26,959 bases of DNA. Origin: a virus. This document shows positions 6,997-13,966 of this stretch, in pieces (position 1 is the first letter of the stretch; each line of letters opens with the position of its first letter). The translations under genes and the position numbers were made by a program. The DNA is taken from the IMG/VR virus record IMGVR_UViG_3300008450_000372, positions 1-26,959 of that record. One strand, 5' to 3'. A model generated the notes under the pieces. That model did no database searches and was not told where the DNA came from. It worked only from the letters and a program-made list of their open reading frames with translations.

Positions 6997-8658
6997 ATGG
7001 TAAAAAAGGTAATAGCTGTGTATCCTGGACGTTTCCAACCGATGGGAAAGCACCATGCAGCTACTTTCAAGTGGCTTCAAGACAAATTTGGCAAGGATAA
7101 CACATACATAGTTACTTCCGATAAGGTAGAAATGCCTAAAAGCCCTTTAAATTTTCAAGAAAAAAAAGCTATCGCTGATAAGTACGGTTTTGGAGACAAC
7201 CTCGTAAAGGTAAAAAACCCCTACAAAGCAGAAGAGGTGACATCAAACTACGATCCAAACACCACCGCTATAGTATTTATGGTCGGTAAAAAAGACATGG
7301 AAGAGGATCCGAGATTTAAAATAGGCCTAAAGAAAGACGGCACTCCTGGGTACTTTAAGAGGTACGAGCCGGGGAAACAGATGGAACCCTTTACAAAGCA
7401 CGGTTATTTAATAGTTGCTCCTCATGTATCGCTAAAGACTCCAGACGGACAAGAGATGAGCGGCACAAGCATACGTTCTGTATTATCAAACCCAAAATCA
7501 ACAGCTGAAGACTTCAAACAGATCTTTGGTTGGTACGATCCCAAGATAGAGCGCATGATCAAATCCAAATTCGAAAAAAAAGATAACGCACCTATGAAAG
7601 AAAGCTCAATATCGCTCTTAAACCTGTTAACCGAAGGAGGCACCGGTGGACATATGGCTCACCCATTCGATCTACCAAGCGTAAACACAGGAAACGACTT
7701 AATAAAAACTTTTATATTAGCTGTAAAGTCTTTACAAAAGAATCCTGGTTCGGTTAAAATAGACGGCGTTAACGCTTCTGTGAGACTTGTTGAACTTGAC
7801 GGTAAGAAACAGTTCGTAATGGACCGTGGATCTAACAAACCGCTAGATGTAAAAGGCATAACTAAGGCGGATCTAGAAGATAGGTTCGCTCCCGGTCACG
7901 GAATGGTTAAGATAGGAGGAGAGGTGTTAGACATATTCAACGAATCTTTACCAAGCATACAGCCGGAACTAGCCAAACTCGGACTCCTGGACAACCCAAA
8001 CATACTACTAAACATAGAATACGTATCAGGCAAGACAAACGTTCAAGATTACGGTAAAAATTTTTTGGCCATACACGGTCTTCTGAAGATACAGCAAGTG
8101 ACCGAAAAGAGAAGAGCCGCAAAAGAGATACCTTACGACAAAAAAGCGCTACAATCGATGATAAACAAAATGGCACCGATTGCAAAAGAGTACGATTTTG
8201 AAATATACGGATCAATACCAGCAAAGGTAGGAAAAGAACCAAACTTCTCTAGCGAACTGTCAAAATCTTACACTGTAAATTACTCAAAAGGCAAAAAAGA
8301 GACAAAGAGTCTAAAAGATTGGTTAAAAACTACAAAGATACCGAAAGGCGTGAAGGTCACTCTAGCAGACGGTAAAAAAATAGACGCGTTAAGTAAGCAA
8401 GTGTTTGTAGGAATAAAAAACGGAACACCGCTTGACAAACTTTTAGCTAACGAAGAAGACTACAAAGCGGCCATCGACGGATTCGTAACGTATTTGGCAA
8501 CCATGCAGCTTGGAGACGCTGTTTTAAAATCTATGGATAGTCCTTTAGGCGCAGTAGAAGATCAAGAGGGAGTTGTAATACGTGACAAGAGCATATACGA
8601 TAAGCCTTTTAAACTAACAGGATCTTTCATACTCAGGGGTTTAGCAACATCATTCTAA
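6997..8658 (+). CDS. Fused adenylyltransferase and ligase-like nucleotidyltransferase
   Basis: A 553-residue two-domain enzyme. Residues 1 to about 190 resemble the NMN adenylyltransferase/cytidylyltransferase fold: YPGRFQPMGKHHAATFKWL carries the GxFxPxHxGH-like motif (with G-K-H-H), and SGTSIRSVLS matches the C-terminal (S/T)xSS(T)xIR motif. Residues about 220-553 carry motifs of the covalent nucleotidyltransferase (DNA/RNA ligase) superfamily: K254-I-D-G (motif I), GGEVLDIF, NIEYVSG, E524-GVVIRD (motif IV) and PFKLTG (motif V). K254 would be the adenylated lysine. Between them lies M200-KESSISLLNLLTE-G, a leader-like segment found at the N-termini of neighbouring proteins. Roles in NAD supply and RNA or DNA repair are likely; the exact substrates are inferred. 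Confidence 0.7.
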   Translation: MVKKVIAVYPGRFQPMGKHHAATFKWLQDKFGKDNTYIVTSDKVEMPKSPLNFQEKKAIADKYGFGDNLVKVKNPYKAEEVTSNYDPNTTAIVFMVGKKDMEEDPRFKIGLKKDGTPGYFKRYEPGKQMEPFTKHGYLIVAPHVSLKTPDGQEMSGTSIRSVLSNPKSTAEDFKQIFGWYDPKIERMIKSKFEKKDNAPMKESSISLLNLLTEGGTGGHMAHPFDLPSVNTGNDLIKTFILAVKSLQKNPGSVKIDGVNASVRLVELDGKKQFVMDRGSNKPLDVKGITKADLEDRFAPGHGMVKIGGEVLDIFNESLPSIQPELAKLGLLDNPNILLNIEYVSGKTNVQDYGKNFLAIHGLLKIQQVTEKRRAAKEIPYDKKALQSMINKMAPIAKEYDFEIYGSIPAKVGKEPNFSSELSKSYTVNYSKGKKETKSLKDWLKTTKIPKGVKVTLADGKKIDALSKQVFVGIKNGTPLDKLLANEEDYKAAIDGFVTYLATMQLGDAVLKSMDSPLGAVEDQEGVVIRDKSIYDKPFKLTGSFILRGLATSF

Positions 8659-8662
8659 ATAA

Positions 8663-9559
8663 ATGGAAGAACAACAAAGAATATCTATATACAAGGACTT
8701 TCTCAAGTTCTGTTACGGAGAGTTGAACATAAAACACGCTCCCCGTATCAAGATAACTAGGGACAAGAACTTTGTAAAAATAAATTACAGTTTCGGAGGC
8801 TACTATCCGCAAGAGAAAGCAATAGTAGTGTACGACAACAACAGAAACTTAGCGGATTGTCTAAGAACGCTTGCTCACGAACTCGTGCACCACAGCCAAA
8901 ACGAAAAAGGATCGCTAAAACCAGAATCAGGAAAAGACGGTAGCGAACACGAGAACGAAGCAAACTCAAAAGCTGGTATCATACTCAGATCTTACGGTAG
9001 ACAGCACCCGATCATATACGAAAACAAAAGTTTGGGAATGCTTATGGAAGATCTTAAGAAGTACCAACTTTATTGCGATATGGACGGTGTCCTCTGCGAT
9101 TTTGATGCGCAGTTCGATAAGTACTTTGGAATGGGACCCAAAGAGTACATAAAAGAAAGGGGTTTACCGTCTTTCGAATCAGCGATCGAAGACGCAGGCG
9201 TAGAGTTTTGGTCGACAATGTCATGGTTTCCCGGAAGTCAAGAGATTTGGAAAAAAATAGGAAAGCACGGTACGATAATACTTTCCAGCCCAAGTAACGT
9301 TACAGACGCTAAAGAAGGCAAAAGACTGTGGATAGAAAAGAACTTGAATCCAAAACCAAAGGCGATAATATTCAAACAAACAGGGGACAAACACTCGATA
9401 TTGGCTAACAAAAGCGAAGAAGAGATAAAGACTTCTGTACTTATAGACGATTACGATGTAAACCTAAAACCGTGGAAAGCAGCTGGCGGTGTGGGAATAA
9501 AGCACGAAAATCAAACAGACACATCTCACGCATTACAAACGCTAGACAAAAAGAAATAA
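8663..9559 (+). CDS. Fused zinc metallopeptidase-like and HAD 5'-nucleotidase-like protein
   Basis: A 298-residue protein with two unrelated domains. Residues 1 to about 120 hold an HExxH zinc motif (H72-E73-L-V-H76) followed by a conserved-looking E-x-E-N-E-A-N stretch, as in short SprT- or ImmA-like metallopeptidases. Residues about 134-298 are a HAD phosphatase of the 5'(3')-deoxyribonucleotidase type: D139-M-D141-G (YCDMDGVLCDFD), a later LSSPS threonine/serine motif and VLIDDYDVNL. The linker NKSLGMLMEDLKKYQ contains an L-M-E site. The gene begins 4 bases after the previous stop. Fusion rather than neighbouring genes is what the uninterrupted frame shows. Substrates are unknown. Confidence 0.7.
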   Translation: MEEQQRISIYKDFLKFCYGELNIKHAPRIKITRDKNFVKINYSFGGYYPQEKAIVVYDNNRNLADCLRTLAHELVHHSQNEKGSLKPESGKDGSEHENEANSKAGIILRSYGRQHPIIYENKSLGMLMEDLKKYQLYCDMDGVLCDFDAQFDKYFGMGPKEYIKERGLPSFESAIEDAGVEFWSTMSWFPGSQEIWKKIGKHGTIILSSPSNVTDAKEGKRLWIEKNLNPKPKAIIFKQTGDKHSILANKSEEEIKTSVLIDDYDVNLKPWKAAGGVGIKHENQTDTSHALQTLDKKK

Positions 9560-9560
9560 A

Positions 9561-9671
9561 ATGGCAAGAGCAAAAGAAAGATTGAAACCCAAAAGGAGCA
9601 AAAAGTCTAGACTAAAAAATGCTGCAAGAATAAAAGCGAATAACGAAATATTAAAAAAATACGCATCATGA
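9561..9671 (+). CDS. Very basic 36-residue protein
   Basis: A short frame with start ATGGCAAGAGC right after the preceding stop and ending in a TGA that overlaps the next ATG (ATGA at 9668-9671). The 36-residue product begins MARAKERLKPKRSKKSRLK and is about one third Lys plus Arg. The tight coupling on both sides supports it as a real gene. It may bind nucleic acid or an acidic head component, but this is inference from charge only. Confidence 0.6.
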   Translation: MARAKERLKPKRSKKSRLKNAARIKANNEILKKYAS

Positions 9672-9988
9672 TAAAAATAGAAAGTCTTTTGTTTGAGAAT
9701 GCTTTCAAATTGATTTCCACAAAACCGCCGCAGGTTTTTGGCATGAGAAAAGCTGTGTATAAAAGCAAAGACGGTACCACAGTAAGCGTAGTGCATAGCG
9801 ACTATTCTAGAAGCATGAGAACCGGTTCAGCACTAAACGGGTATTCTTCAGTGTGGGAAGGAAACAATTTTATAGACGACGTAGAATTCAAAGGAGAAAA
9901 TCACGTTGAAAAGGCTACTAAATACCTTTTAAAAAAATACGGTATAACCCACGATGTTTCTAAACTAAAAAAATATCAAAGTAAATGA
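9668..9988 (+). CDS. Unknown protein with LxE leader
   Basis: A 106-residue protein starting MIKIESLLFENAFKLI. The first ten residues form a hydrophobic leader ending L8-F9-E10, which fits the (L/I)xE consensus of T4 prohead protease sites. The rest contains a beta-rich segment (KSKDGTTVSVVHSDYSR) and a helical, Lys-rich end. Both ends overlap neighbours by ATGA, so it is part of a translationally coupled string. I do not recognise a family. Confidence 0.65.
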   Translation: MIKIESLLFENAFKLISTKPPQVFGMRKAVYKSKDGTTVSVVHSDYSRSMRTGSALNGYSSVWEGNNFIDDVEFKGENHVEKATKYLLKKYGITHDVSKLKKYQSK

Positions 9989-10224
9989 TTAAATTATTAC
10001 CAATATTAAAAGAGCACGGAGACCAACCGCCTTACATGTATTCTAAGTACGGGTTTGGCTGCCACGTGTGTTCTTACTACGAGCTAAAAGAAGGCAAACA
10101 CTATTGCAACAGTACAGATTACAAGGAACACATGGGAACAGACGAGCTAATTAATCCAGAAACGGGAGAACAGATAGAAGATCCAACTAAGTGGTGTAGC
10201 AATTGGTTCGAACCACTAAAATAA
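9985..10224 (+). CDS. Small four-cysteine protein, HiPIP- or zinc-like
   Basis: A 79-residue protein starting MIKLLPILKEHGDQ, again with an LxE leader (L8-K9-E10). It has four cysteines spaced C26-x2-C29-x11-C41-x29-C71, the last in KWCSNWFE. A CxxC, then C, then C followed by an aromatic pattern resembles the high-potential iron-sulfur protein arrangement; a structural zinc site is equally possible. The gene is coupled to its upstream neighbour by ATGA overlap. Function unknown. Confidence 0.6.
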   Translation: MIKLLPILKEHGDQPPYMYSKYGFGCHVCSYYELKEGKHYCNSTDYKEHMGTDELINPETGEQIEDPTKWCSNWFEPLK

Positions 10225-10243
10225 TAAAAAATAAAATAATGTT

Positions 10244-10813
10244 ATGAGCGAAAACAACCTAAAGAAAGAGTTCTCAAAAAGAGAAGTGCAACGCATGCGC
10301 AACTTAATCACAGGTAAAACAGGTGATAGAACGCAAGTACAAGCTGGTTACGAAAAGAACAAGTACGATCACAAAGAGGGAGACGTTTGGGAAGAGAGCG
10401 GTAAACAATGGACAATAAAGAACGGCATAAAACAAACCATGACCAAATTGGATACGTTTAAAAAGCTGGTTGTACTACCTATATGTTGTCCAGAGTGCAA
10501 CAAACACATGAAGTCTAACGATCTTAACAAAAAAATGTACTCAATTCATGGTAAGTGTTTAGATTGCGTTATAGATATGGAAAGCAAATTAAAGTTGGAG
10601 AACAGGTACGATGACTACGCTAAATCTATACTCAACAACAATCACAACACGTATTTGGAAGACGTAGAATCCGCTTTAGAAGCTTGGTACAACGAGAACG
10701 AGTCGTACGTTACCGAAGCTGGAGAGATCGAAGCTTGGAAGGGTGGGAACAAAAAAGATATATACGATCAAGTAAAACGTCAATTAGACAAGATAAAGAG
10801 CGAGCAACGCTGA
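10244..10813 (+). CDS. Zinc-ribbon protein of unknown function
   Basis: A 189-residue protein. The N-terminal half is basic and polar (FSKREVQRMRNLITGKTGDRTQ). The centre has two CxxC knuckles, in CCPECNKHM and in GKCLDCVIDM, about 23 residues apart, which would bind one zinc ion. The C-terminal part is helical and acidic. It follows the four-cysteine gene by 19 bases with an A-rich leader. The proteins around it look like virion or late proteins, so it may be a minor structural or DNA-binding protein, but no family is recognised with certainty. Confidence 0.6.
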   Translation: MSENNLKKEFSKREVQRMRNLITGKTGDRTQVQAGYEKNKYDHKEGDVWEESGKQWTIKNGIKQTMTKLDTFKKLVVLPICCPECNKHMKSNDLNKKMYSIHGKCLDCVIDMESKLKLENRYDDYAKSILNNNHNTYLEDVESALEAWYNENESYVTEAGEIEAWKGGNKKDIYDQVKRQLDKIKSEQR

Positions 10814-10821
10814 TATTTATA
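10814..10821 (+). promoter_or_regulatory. Candidate late promoter element TATTTATA
   Basis: TATTTATA immediately after the zinc-ribbon gene stop and 20 bases before the ATG at 10842. With T4 late spacing the transcript would start near 10827 and have a leader of roughly 15 bases. Confidence 0.5.
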
Positions 10822-10841
10822 GATAAGCAAATAAAAAACAC

Positions 10842-11660
10842 ATGCCAGCAGCATCACAACAACAACAAAAGCTTATGGGAATAGTACGCGGTATCCAAAA
10901 GGGTACAGTAGATCCCAAAGACGTATCAGCAAAAGCCGGAGAAATGGCAAAATCCATGAAACCGGGAGAGGTTAAAAAATTCGCGTCCACAAAACACAAA
11001 GGACTGCCAAAGAAAGTAAAGAAAGAAGCGTTAGAGGGCACCATAAGTGAACTTTACGTTGTAACGTCGCCTTATCCTGGATGCACACCAGACTCACTGG
11101 TTAAGCCCATCGACCCGCTTAGTGGAATATCAGGAACCGAAATAAATCCTGACCAAGTGCAAGGGGTTTATCCCAATGCTGATCAAGCGATGGTGATAGC
11201 AGAAAGAATGTGCGCTGAGTACGAAGAGGGGCAAAGAATGCTCGAAGAGAAGAAGGGAACGACTACAGAGAAGTTAAAGAAAGCGATAGACAAGCTTGAA
11301 AAGAAGCGTAAGGAACACATGGATGCAATGAAGGAAGATCCAAAGAAGGCAAGCGACCACAAAGAAGCAGTTGCGAACATAGCAAGCAAGATAGACGACT
11401 ATCTGACAAAGCTTGAAAAAATCGAGAAGAGCAAAAAGGCTGATGAAAAAGAAAAGATTAACGAAGCGCCAAGAGTCACTGTACAGCAACTTTTTACATC
11501 GTTGGATAGCAAAAATCTAAGCAACGACAAATTAGAGGATTTAGAATACGTAAAAAAATTGATAGATACAATACTAGATAAAGAGTACGATACTGTAGCC
11601 GACAACCCAGAAGAGCTAGCTAAAGATTACATCTCTAAACGTAAAAAAGATAAAAAATAA
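10842..11660 (+). CDS. DUF3008-like N-terminus with helical C-terminal region
   Basis: A 272-residue protein. Residues 1 to about 57 (MPAASQQQQKLMGIVRGIQK, then SMKPGEVKKFASTKHKGLPK) resemble a small conserved domain of unknown function seen in phages and bacteria, usually called DUF3008. After a short EGTISELYVV segment comes a region with prolines and glycines (PYPGCTPDSLVKPIDPLSG), then about 90 residues of charged coiled coil and a helical tail. A TATTTATA element precedes it. It looks like a virion or internal head protein, but the role is not established. Confidence 0.6.
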   Translation: MPAASQQQQKLMGIVRGIQKGTVDPKDVSAKAGEMAKSMKPGEVKKFASTKHKGLPKKVKKEALEGTISELYVVTSPYPGCTPDSLVKPIDPLSGISGTEINPDQVQGVYPNADQAMVIAERMCAEYEEGQRMLEEKKGTTTEKLKKAIDKLEKKRKEHMDAMKEDPKKASDHKEAVANIASKIDDYLTKLEKIEKSKKADEKEKINEAPRVTVQQLFTSLDSKNLSNDKLEDLEYVKKLIDTILDKEYDTVADNPEELAKDYISKRKKDKK

Positions 11661-11665
11661 TTACA

Positions 11666-12037
11666 ATGGAAGCAGTAGGACTTTTCTTGGGTACATTGAT
11701 GCAGAGCAGAAACCAAGCCCACGTGTATCACCTTCAAGTTACAGGACCCGGATCTCACGCAGCGCATCTAGCGTTACAAGCGTACTACGAAGGCATCGTT
11801 CCTTTGATAGACGCTTTAGCTGAAGGCATACAGGGACGCTACGGCATAATCAAAGGGTACCAAATGGCAGGAGCGATAAAGGAAGACAACAACTTCGTTT
11901 CTTACTTCGAAACTCTTTGTAAATTCGTTGAAGCGACAAGGAGACAGATACCCCAGGATTCTTACGTTCAGAACCAAGTTGATACAATAGTAGACCTTAT
12001 AGAAAGCACAAAGTACAAACTAAGAAACCTTCAGTAA
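11666..12037 (+). CDS. Ferritin/Dps-like helical protein (DUF5856-like)
   Basis: A 123-residue, all-helical protein. The pattern MQSRNQAHVYHLQVTGPGSH, a later YYEGIVPLIDALAEGIQGRYG and ETLCKFVEATRRQ is reminiscent of Dps/ferritin-like proteins and of a phage family I know as DUF5856. Histidines and acidic residues in the first two helices could bind metal. It starts 5 bases after the previous stop, and its stop overlaps the next start (TAATG at 12035-12039). Iron or DNA binding is an inference from the resemblance. Confidence 0.55.
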   Translation: MEAVGLFLGTLMQSRNQAHVYHLQVTGPGSHAAHLALQAYYEGIVPLIDALAEGIQGRYGIIKGYQMAGAIKEDNNFVSYFETLCKFVEATRRQIPQDSYVQNQVDTIVDLIESTKYKLRNLQ

Positions 12038-12627
12038 TGTGCAATTGCAATAGAATATCGTTACACGAATCTGTGAATAGGCTTCTGGTGTCAGAGGGCT
12101 TGAACTACCACCTTCAAAACAACGTTCCCATCAACGAGAACATATACAGACCTCAGTCTACATCGTTTATGGATCTCATAGTCGAAGTAAGAGGTCTTTA
12201 CGATAGCGGTAAAATAAACTTATCTGAAGAAGATAGAGACTACTTCGAAGGCACAGACATAGGCAAATTTGGACTTTACGAAGGGATAAAAGTACCGTTA
12301 GACTTTCCAATGACGCTAGAGTTTTTGACGGAAGTAAAAAAGAAGTCAAAGAAAAAACAGCCCGAACTAAACAAACCAAAGCGTGGAGGACCCAAAAAGT
12401 TCTACGTTTACGTTAGGAAACCGGGTGGAGGAATAAAAAAGGTTACGTTCGGAGACACAACAGGTCTCAGCGCAAAGATCAACAACCCCGAAGCGAGGAA
12501 GTCCTTTGCAGCAAGACACAAATGCTCTCAGGCAAAAGATAAAACGACACCAAAGTATTGGAGCTGTAGACTACCGAGGTACGCAAGCCTATTGGGTCTA
12601 AAAAGCAACTTCACAGGATTCTGGTAG
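12037..12627 (+). CDS. Conserved phage protein of unknown function, possible structural
   Basis: A 196-residue protein. The N-terminus MCNCNRISLHESVNRLLVSE is leader-like, with L-H-E and V-S-E sites. The C-terminal domain from about residue 115 is the distinctive part: KKFYVYVRKPGGGIKKVTFG, then SFAARHKCSQAKDKT and KYWSCRLPRYASLLGL. It is basic, with a pair of conserved-looking cysteines (HKC and WSC) and a terminal GFW. I have seen this type of C-terminal domain in T4-like marine phages without an assigned function. It is coupled to the upstream gene by TAATG. Confidence 0.65.
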   Translation: MCNCNRISLHESVNRLLVSEGLNYHLQNNVPINENIYRPQSTSFMDLIVEVRGLYDSGKINLSEEDRDYFEGTDIGKFGLYEGIKVPLDFPMTLEFLTEVKKKSKKKQPELNKPKRGGPKKFYVYVRKPGGGIKKVTFGDTTGLSAKINNPEARKSFAARHKCSQAKDKTTPKYWSCRLPRYASLLGLKSNFTGFW

Positions 12628-12682
12628 TCGTTATTTTTAATTCAAATCGATAGTATGGACCCCGACGGGAAACAAACATTAC

Positions 12683-12895
12683 ATGACCTGGAGATCAAAA
12701 TTCTTAAAAAACGTATCAACGACGTGTCTCATGCTGGCGATGTTTTTCAATCCGCTTGGCTTCGACGCACTATTCAAACTAGTGATGGATTGGACCGGTT
12801 CCTATTGGACTACGGATTTGATTTTCTATGGCGTTGCGCTTTCTTTTCTTGGGTTATATTTCTTCTTCAAAAAGCGTTCTGAAAAACATGTCTAG
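12683..12895 (+). CDS. Small two-helix membrane protein
   Basis: A 70-residue protein starting MTWRSKFLKNVSTTCLMLAM. It has two hydrophobic segments (about 11-35 and 48-64) and a positively charged end (KKRSEKHV). The motif NPLGFDALFKLVMDWTGSYW reads as a genuine protein. An overlapping frame from the ATG at 12655 encodes 75 residues, but its composition is less protein-like, so I chose this frame. A degenerate late element TATTTTTA lies at 12632-12639. Two membrane spans and small size would fit a holin-like or head-membrane role, but this is not shown. Confidence 0.6.
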   Translation: MTWRSKFLKNVSTTCLMLAMFFNPLGFDALFKLVMDWTGSYWTTDLIFYGVALSFLGLYFFFKKRSEKHV

Positions 12896-13160
12896 GCCTT
12901 ACATCGATAATCTAGTAGGCAATACAATAACACGTACTTTCGATCAATCAATAGATCCAATAGAGCTGATGTGGCACAGGGACCTAAAAGATAGGACTGT
13001 AACAGCTACGCACAACACAGACTGGAAGGTACAATTGGACAACGAACTGCCTACTGTAATAAAAGACAGCATATTTATACCTAAACTGGCGTGGCACCGT
13101 GTCATAAAAGGCGCAGGAGCGCTGACAGTCAAAATAACCGAGCATGAAACAGCAAATTAA
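12888..13160 (+). CDS. Small beta-rich, cupin-like phage protein
   Basis: A 90-residue protein from the ATG at 12888, which overlaps the previous gene by 8 bases. A longer frame from 12828 exists but reads through the membrane gene. Motifs are ELMWHRDLKDRTVTA, DWKVQLDNELP, and IFIPKLAWHRVIKGAG, which look like strands of a small beta-barrel with a histidine in WHR, similar to short cupins. Proteins of this kind occur in T4-like phages with no known role. It ends overlapping the next gene by 17 bases. Confidence 0.6.
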   Translation: MSRPYIDNLVGNTITRTFDQSIDPIELMWHRDLKDRTVTATHNTDWKVQLDNELPTVIKDSIFIPKLAWHRVIKGAGALTVKITEHETAN

Positions 13161-13428
13161 CGAAGTAAAAAGAATGCAAAAATTAGCTGGTATACTTAAA
13201 GAAAACAGCTACGCAGTCTATCAAGAATTGATTGATGATATAGTAGCCTTAGCGAGTAATAGCCCTTACAGTGAATACGAAGCAACGATAGATTTATTGA
13301 AACAAGAAAAAATAGGAAGCGATGAATTTATAGAGGACCTAATGAAATATGCAAGAGGTGCTAACTATCATGATATAGCAGACGCATGTGAAGATTTGTT
13401 AAGAGGTATACATGCAGAACAAAGCTAA
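13144..13428 (+). CDS. Small helical protein with LxE leader
   Basis: A 94-residue acidic, helical protein. Its N-terminus MKQQINEVKRMQKLAGILKE is a basic amphipathic leader ending L18-K19-E20 before NSYAV, a pattern I associate with Bacteroidetes phage proteins. The remainder (YQELIDDIVALASNSPYSEY and onward) is helical. Its Asp and Asn codons use T-ending forms more than neighbouring genes, a hint of recent acquisition. The gene overlaps the previous one by 17 bases. Function unknown. Confidence 0.6.
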   Translation: MKQQINEVKRMQKLAGILKENSYAVYQELIDDIVALASNSPYSEYEATIDLLKQEKIGSDEFIEDLMKYARGANYHDIADACEDLLRGIHAEQS

Positions 13429-13441
13429 AAATTAAACGAAC

Positions 13442-13606
13442 ATGATTAGCTTACTCAGCATACTAAAAATGATAACTGAAGAAAAACCTGGACTTTGGGC
13501 AAACATACGAGCAAAAAGAGCTCGCGGTGAGAAGCCTGCTAAGAAAGGGTCAAAAGCGTACAAATCTGCTGTTAAAGCGGCTAAAGAGATAAACAAAAAG
13601 AACTAA
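13442..13606 (+). CDS. Small basic protein with LxE leader
   Basis: A 54-residue protein starting MISLLSILKMITEEKPGLWA. The leader ends I11-T12-E13, then a basic body follows with NIRAKRARGEKPAKKGSKAY and several Lys-Ala repeats. The GLWANIRAKRARGEKPA stretch is a pattern common in T4-like marine phages. The TAA stop overlaps the ATG of the next gene (TAATG at 13604-13608). A basic protein with a cleavable leader could be an internal head protein; this is inference. Confidence 0.65.
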   Translation: MISLLSILKMITEEKPGLWANIRAKRARGEKPAKKGSKAYKSAVKAAKEINKKN

Positions 13607-13950
13607 TGAAAAACATATCCCTACAAGCGTTGGTAAGATCTTTAAGAGAAGAAGTAGATCTTCCAGGTGACCAAGAAAAGATAGACGTAGCAGAACCTAA
13701 AGGCAAGATAACTGCGGCTGACTTCAAGAAGCTTAGATCAATGAAGAAAAAGCATTCTGTAAAAGAAGGTGGAGACCACGAAGTAGCGATGGCTATGAGC
13801 AGCTTAAAAGAGATAGTAAGCAACGCAACACAACTCATGCAAAAGTTAGGCGGAGTAGAAAGAAACATTCCAGGTTGGATTCAAGATCACATAACAAATT
13901 CGGAGAATTTTATCGAACAAGCAAATCAGGGTTTTCACGAAATTGAATAA
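13606..13950 (+). CDS. Probable virion protein with LxE leader
   Basis: A 114-residue protein starting MKNISLQALVRSLREEVDLP. The leader ends L13-R14-E15. The body has GKITAADFKKLRSMKKKH and a C-terminal IPGWIQDHITNSENFIEQ helix. The P-G-W-x-Q-D-x-I shape recurs in small phage structural proteins of Bacteroidetes and cyanobacterial phages. It is translationally coupled upstream through TAATG and is followed by a late promoter-like element. A structural role is likely but not proven. Confidence 0.6.
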   Translation: MKNISLQALVRSLREEVDLPGDQEKIDVAEPKGKITAADFKKLRSMKKKHSVKEGGDHEVAMAMSSLKEIVSNATQLMQKLGGVERNIPGWIQDHITNSENFIEQANQGFHEIE

Positions 13951-13954
13951 AACG

Positions 13955-13962
13955 TATTTATA
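13955..13962 (+). promoter_or_regulatory. Candidate late promoter element TATTTATA
   Basis: TATTTATA ends only 4 bases before the ATG at 13967. With T4 late promoter spacing the transcript would start within or next to the start codon, implying a leaderless message. Confidence 0.45.
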
Positions 13963-13966
13963 AGAT

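Noticed and set aside
13072-13079. TATTTATA inside the small cupin-like gene
   Set aside because: It encodes part of the IFIPK motif and lies 64 bases before the next start. It could drive the 94-residue gene, but coding constraint explains it as well.
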